64,000 bases of DNA from contig NZ_SKCD01000022.1 of the NCBI RefSeq assembly GCF_006542765.1, forward strand, positions 124,001 to 188,000, written 5' to 3'. This stretch comes from Paenibacillus luteus (GTDB lineage: Bacteria; Bacillota; Bacilli; Paenibacillales; Paenibacillaceae). Made by a program: the position numbers and the translations under genes. A model generated the notes under the pieces. That model had not been told where the DNA came from. It did not search any database and saw only the letters and a list, made by a program, of their open reading frames with translations. Below are positions 60,465-64,000 of this stretch, piece by piece (position 1 is the stretch's first letter; each line of letters starts with the position of its first letter).

Positions 60465-61871
60465 TTATTCGTTCGGATATTCTCCTTGAATGAGGGGCTC
60501 AATCTGCGGCTTCAGCTCGTCAAGCGCTTCTTGAGCGGTCTTCTTGTTCGTCCAGATGAGATCAAGTCCCGGCGTAAGCTTACTGTTAATTTCCGGCCAA
60601 TTTTTAATCGCCGTTGAAGGAGATTTGACTGCATAGCCCTTCGTGTATTCAATACCTGCCTGCTGAAAATCCGGTGGATGAGCCGGATTGTCAGTCCACT
60701 GCTTGATGGCCGCTTCCTCCGTATAATATTTCTCCTCCGTCGGCATCCATAGGCCCGTTCTATACAGATCGACCTGATTCGGGTCGTTATGGTACAAATA
60801 AAACTCCAGCGCTTCGGCAGGATGCTTCGTTGAATTGAATACGACCGTCGTGCCTGCCAGAATGACCGTCTTAGGCTCCTTTAGCTTCGGCAAGACGCCT
60901 ATGCCATAGTTCAGCTTCTTGTTATTCGTCAAGTCGAGCAGCGCCCACGTTCCGTCGAGCACCATCGCAACTTTACGCGTTTGAAGACGAACATGGTTAT
61001 CCGGCATGTTCTGCTGCTGAATTAAGTTCGGAGAAACGTGATGGATGTAGATCAAATCCTGCAGCTTCTGGAACACTTCGACCGATTCCGGCTCGTTAAG
61101 CGCATAGCTTTTGCCCGATTCGTCCAGAATGCCCCCGCCGTTGCTCTCAAGCAGAGGTCCGTATGTGCCGCGGTCAGTACCGAACGAGAAGCCGTAGGTA
61201 TCGATGTTCTTCGCGTCGAAGTTTGGATCTTCTGCATTCCGTCCTTTATTGTCCTTCGTCAATTTCTTCGCCACAGAGACGAACTCATCCCACGTCCAAG
61301 CCTGCGTTGGATCAGAAGGCGGGAGGGAAACGCCTGCTTCCGCAAAAATGTCTTTGTTGTAGTACAGAACCATAATTTCGAGTGCAGTAAAGTTGGCAAC
61401 CGCTTTGCCTGGCTCCGTGAACAAATAGGAAGCTTTCAGCTTATTCTGCAGCTCAGGATATTTGTCATAGTATTGGCTGAAATCAAGCAGCTTGCCTTCG
61501 CTTCCCCATTTGTTCGTCAAGCCGTCACCCAAATAGGCAACGTCCGGCAGCTCGTTAGCCGCCATTAGCGTGTTCATCTTCGTGTTATAATCGCCCGGAA
61601 CATGCTCGCCCGTCACTTGGATATGTGGATGGGATTCATTGAACGATTTGATCATCTGCTCCATTGCCTTCTTCTCATCTGTGCTGCCCCAGTACATAAA
61701 CTTCAGCTTGACCGTTTCCTTAGGCGCCTCGCTCGTTTCCGCCGGTGTCTGCGAATCGCTTGGAGACGACGTAGCCTCGTTGTTGCTGCTGTTTGAGCTG
61801 CATGCACTAAGCACCGCAAACAGGACTGCCAACAATAGGAAAAACCACTTTCGTCTGCTTATCACCATCAT
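60465..61871 (-). CDS. Extracellular solute-binding lipoprotein, family 1 (CUT1)
   Basis: A 468-residue lipoprotein. The signal peptide ends in lipobox LSAC (Cys24), followed by a Ser/Asn-rich linker. The core shows the family-1 fold (FMYWGSTDEKKAMEQMIKSFNESHPHIQVTGEHVPGDYNTKMNTLMAANELPDVAYLGDG). GAGGGGATCCCTAC precedes the ATG. It heads the minus-strand operon (binding protein, two permeases, peptidase, deaminase, ALDH, rpoN, protease). Proteins of this fold normally bind oligosaccharides, so an extracellular glycan or glycopeptide ligand is likely. Confidence 0.92.
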   Translation of the reverse strand: MMVISRRKWFFLLLAVLFAVLSACSSNSSNNEATSSPSDSQTPAETSEAPKETVKLKFMYWGSTDEKKAMEQMIKSFNESHPHIQVTGEHVPGDYNTKMNTLMAANELPDVAYLGDGLTNKWGSEGKLLDFSQYYDKYPELQNKLKASYLFTEPGKAVANFTALEIMVLYYNKDIFAEAGVSLPPSDPTQAWTWDEFVSVAKKLTKDNKGRNAEDPNFDAKNIDTYGFSFGTDRGTYGPLLESNGGGILDESGKSYALNEPESVEVFQKLQDLIYIHHVSPNLIQQQNMPDNHVRLQTRKVAMVLDGTWALLDLTNNKKLNYGIGVLPKLKEPKTVILAGTTVVFNSTKHPAEALEFYLYHNDPNQVDLYRTGLWMPTEEKYYTEEAAIKQWTDNPAHPPDFQQAGIEYTKGYAVKSPSTAIKNWPEINSKLTPGLDLIWTNKKTAQEALDELKPQIEPLIQGEYPNE

Positions 61872-61911
61872 GTAGGGATCCCCTCTCCATATGGAAATAT
61901 ATCTTACGCAT

Positions 61912-61940
61912 TTATTATCTGGTTTTTCCGCAGCTGTCTA
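61912..61940 (-). promoter_or_regulatory. Sigma-A-like promoter of the transport/catabolic operon
   Basis: On the minus strand TAGACA (61935-61940) and TAATAA (61912-61917) are 17 nt apart, 41 nt before the binding-protein start. No GG-N10-GC sigma-54 element is visible here, so the operon that includes rpoN itself looks sigma-A dependent. Confidence 0.5.
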
Positions 61941-62018
61941 TATAAGGGTGCTCCATGTCCTCTTTGTTTTGGTTTGATTGTTTCCACCCCTGACATACCA
62001 AATCGATATCTCTGTTGA

Positions 62019-63593
62019 TTAGAGATACCGTTTGCGAAATTCCGAAGGCGTCAGGCCCATATTCTTCTTGAAAGCGATGCTGAAATAATTCGTATCCGTG
62101 TAGCCGACTGCCTCCGCAATCGCTGACACCTTCTGCATGGGATCGAGCAGCAGCTCTCGTGCCCTCTCGAAACGAACGCGGGCCAGAAAATCAGCGAAGC
62201 ACTCGCCGGTTACCTGCTTGAAGCGTGAGCTGACGTACTTCGGGCTTAGATGCAAATAGTCGGCGAGACCAATCAGACTCACATCCTTGTGCAGATGCTC
62301 GCGGATCCAATGACGAGCATCCTCGAACATTTTGGGAACGGCAAACTCCCGTGATTCACGAATCCATAGCCCGACCTTCTCGAAGTAATCAGAGATAAAG
62401 GCCACGATCTCGCTCCCGCTCGTCATTCGCGACATTTCGAGAAGCGGATCACGGCAGAAGCGCCCGCCCCTATCCGGAAGCGGAAAGTCCTGAACGACGC
62501 GCATGACGTACAGCACGAGCTGTGTTGCCATCAGCTTCACTTGTCGCGAGGGCAGGCCGGCGAACTGCGCCGTCCATTCCTGTAGAATGGATGCAATTGC
62601 CCCATCGTTCCCCGCACGAATTTCGGTTAGCAGAATCAATTCCTTGTCGAGCAGGCTGCGGTTGTTCGTTGCTGCGATTTGCACGCTCTCATATGGAATG
62701 ATCTGCCCCTCACCAATCCAACCCTTGTGCTCGGCAGCATGGACAGCTTCCCTGTAAGCCTCTGGCAGCAGCTTCAGCTCCGATACCAGCCGGCTCATAC
62801 CAATCGTGATCGATATATCCATATACGATTGAACAGCGGCACGGACGCTCTTGGCTGCCTCGATTACCGTCTCTTTGCCAGTGGCAGACAGCACAATGAG
62901 CATCCGATCTGGAGAGGTAGCTGCTCCATATGCTGCAGCACAGTGCTGGGCCGCTTCCGTAGATAGCTTGGCGAATGCTACACCGTATAGCTGACGATCA
63001 TCGATCGTCGACAGGCGAGGCGGAATAACATCCATCTCACAGCACAGCACCGCGAACGGCGGCTTCGCTTCCGCAAGCGGTGAATGGGCAGCGCGGAGCG
63101 CCTCGATGGCGTCCCCCCACGACCGCCGCTGCAGCAGCAAATCCAACATGGCATACTCCTGCATGCGATGACGCTCCCGGCTTCGCCTTGCATCGTTGCT
63201 CTCGTCGTAACGCCCACGCCTCGATAGCCGCTCTTCCGCACGAAGCAGGCCGGACGCCAGCTCTTCCTTCGTAATCGGCTTGAGCATATAATCGACGGTT
63301 TCGAGCATAATTGCCTCTCGAATGAACGCCATAGAATTATAGCCAGTTAGAAACAGCAGCTGCGTCTCATCGTCTATCGCCCGAATGCGACGCGCCACAT
63401 CCAGACCGCTGAAATCTGGCAGGTTAATATCAAGCAGCACAATGTCCGGTTTCAGTTCCTCATAAAGACGGATCGCAGTTTCTCCGTCTTCGGCAGCTCC
63501 CGCCACCTGTATAGGAAGCTCGATCTGGGCAATCAGATGCTTCAAGCCTTCGCGAATATGGTATTCATCGTCAACAATCAGCAATCGACGCAT
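62019..63593 (-). CDS. Response regulator with AraC-type DNA-binding domain, YesN type
   Basis: A 524-residue regulator. The receiver (LLIVDDEYHIREGL, acceptor Asp in IVLLDINLPDFSG, Lys in YMLKPITK) is followed by a long linker and a C-terminal AraC double HTH (VSLIGLADYLHLSPKYVSSRFKQVTGECFADFL, VSAIAEAVGYTDTNYFSIAFKKNMGLTPSEFRK). AGGAGGGGATACG precedes the ATG. It lies 11 nt downstream of its kinase and upstream of the binding-protein operon, which it probably activates. Confidence 0.93.
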   Translation of the reverse strand: MRRLLIVDDEYHIREGLKHLIAQIELPIQVAGAAEDGETAIRLYEELKPDIVLLDINLPDFSGLDVARRIRAIDDETQLLFLTGYNSMAFIREAIMLETVDYMLKPITKEELASGLLRAEERLSRRGRYDESNDARRSRERHRMQEYAMLDLLLQRRSWGDAIEALRAAHSPLAEAKPPFAVLCCEMDVIPPRLSTIDDRQLYGVAFAKLSTEAAQHCAAAYGAATSPDRMLIVLSATGKETVIEAAKSVRAAVQSYMDISITIGMSRLVSELKLLPEAYREAVHAAEHKGWIGEGQIIPYESVQIAATNNRSLLDKELILLTEIRAGNDGAIASILQEWTAQFAGLPSRQVKLMATQLVLYVMRVVQDFPLPDRGGRFCRDPLLEMSRMTSGSEIVAFISDYFEKVGLWIRESREFAVPKMFEDARHWIREHLHKDVSLIGLADYLHLSPKYVSSRFKQVTGECFADFLARVRFERARELLLDPMQKVSAIAEAVGYTDTNYFSIAFKKNMGLTPSEFRKRYL

Positions 63594-63604
63594 CGTATCC
63601 CCTC

Positions 63605-64000
63605 CTAGAACTGCTCCTCATGAATTGGAACATACAGAGTTATCGTCGTATATTTTCCGAGCTCGCTTGCGATGTGAACGCCGTATTCGGAGCCATAATG
63701 CCTAAGCCGTTTATGTACGTTTCTTAGGCCGAATCCAATGGCATCGACATCCTCCTGCTGCCCGTCCAGTGTTCGCCTAATCACATCAAGCCTTTGCCCT
63801 GGTATGCCGTTCCCATCATCGCTGATCGAGAAGCGCAAACGCCCCTTTTCCCGAACGCCCGTCAGCATCAGATAAACGATGTCCTTCCTCCGCTTTGCGC
63901 CATGGTAGATGGCATTCTCCACAATAGGCTGGAAAATCAGCTTCGGCACGCGGCAGTGTAAAATATCCTCGTCGATCTCTGAAATCCATTCCAACCTGTC
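63605..64000 (-). CDS. Sensor histidine kinase, YesM type (C-terminal part; start outside window)
   Basis: The last ~131 residues, running off the right edge. They hold the ATPase N box (LIFQPIVENAIYHGAKRRKD), the G1 box (SDDGNGIP) and the G2 box (IGFGLRNVHKRLRHYG). The reading frame stays open to base 64000 (…DRLEW), so it continues outside. It pairs with the YesN-type regulator directly downstream. Confidence 0.92.
   Translation of the reverse strand, partial: DRLEWISEIDEDILHCRVPKLIFQPIVENAIYHGAKRRKDIVYLMLTGVREKGRLRFSISDDGNGIPGQRLDVIRRTLDGQQEDVDAIGFGLRNVHKRLRHYGSEYGVHIASELGKYTTITLYVPIHEEQF

Noticed and set aside
1..64000. tRNA, rRNA, CRISPR, insertion sequence or prophage signals
   Set aside because: I saw no cloverleaf-like gene, regular spacer repeats, transposase or integrase in either strand; short RNAs could still be missed by eye.

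Overview
The window reads as chromosome of a Gram-positive, Paenibacillaceae-type bacterium (Paenibacillus/Cohnella-like). The grounds are strong AAGGAGG-type ribosome sites with many TTG/GTG starts, YesM/YesN-type two-component pairs, LplB/YtcP-type sugar ABC permeases with large DUF3502-type binding lipoproteins, a dense set of AraC regulators, and CcpA (cre)-like boxes. I saw no rRNA, tRNA, CRISPR array, insertion sequence or phage gene.

Layout. 1-9.2 kb: the 5' part of a sugar ABC permease with its histidine kinase/response regulator, an FAD oxidoreductase divergent from an AraC regulator, and a MarR-nitroreductase-monooxygenase detoxification operon. 9.2-20 kb: a second carbohydrate uptake locus with a response regulator, two paralogous binding lipoproteins, two permeases, a secreted GH43 enzyme and a histidine kinase. 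20-31 kb: a DrrAB-like ABC exporter beside a NarL-type two-component system, a 31-residue membrane peptide with a LuxR-type solo regulator, a TetR/SDR pair, a proline dehydrogenase, and an AraC-TetR-MFS efflux block with a clear palindromic operator. 31-43 kb: a fused GMC oxidoreductase, an orphan nicotianamine-synthase-like enzyme, GH105 and GH42 enzymes each divergent from an AraC regulator, a GNAT_C-type protein, a MazG-like pyrophosphohydrolase and a LOG protein.

43.2-64 kb: visibly more GC-rich and functionally coherent. It holds everything expected for trans-4-hydroxyproline catabolism: a proline racemase-type epimerase with both catalytic cysteines; a D-hydroxyproline dehydrogenase whose flavin and iron-sulfur subunits are spread over four genes; a dihydrodipicolinate-synthase-like deaminase; an aldehyde dehydrogenase for alpha-ketoglutarate semialdehyde; and two Xaa-Pro peptidases. 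A secreted metalloprotease, a sugar-type ABC importer and a YesM/YesN pair sit with it. The cluster carries its own sigma-54 gene and a sigma-54 activator that lacks any sensor domain. The intergenic region at 49404-49580 holds two divergent, near-consensus -24/-12 promoters.

My reading (inference) is that the right third is a self-contained sigma-54 circuit controlling use of hydroxyproline-containing peptides, possibly from plant extensins/arabinogalactan proteins or collagen. The galactan-type enzymes to the left would fit a plant source. A second racemase paralogue in the epimerase operon has lost both catalytic cysteines and is the best candidate for a new regulatory or binding protein.
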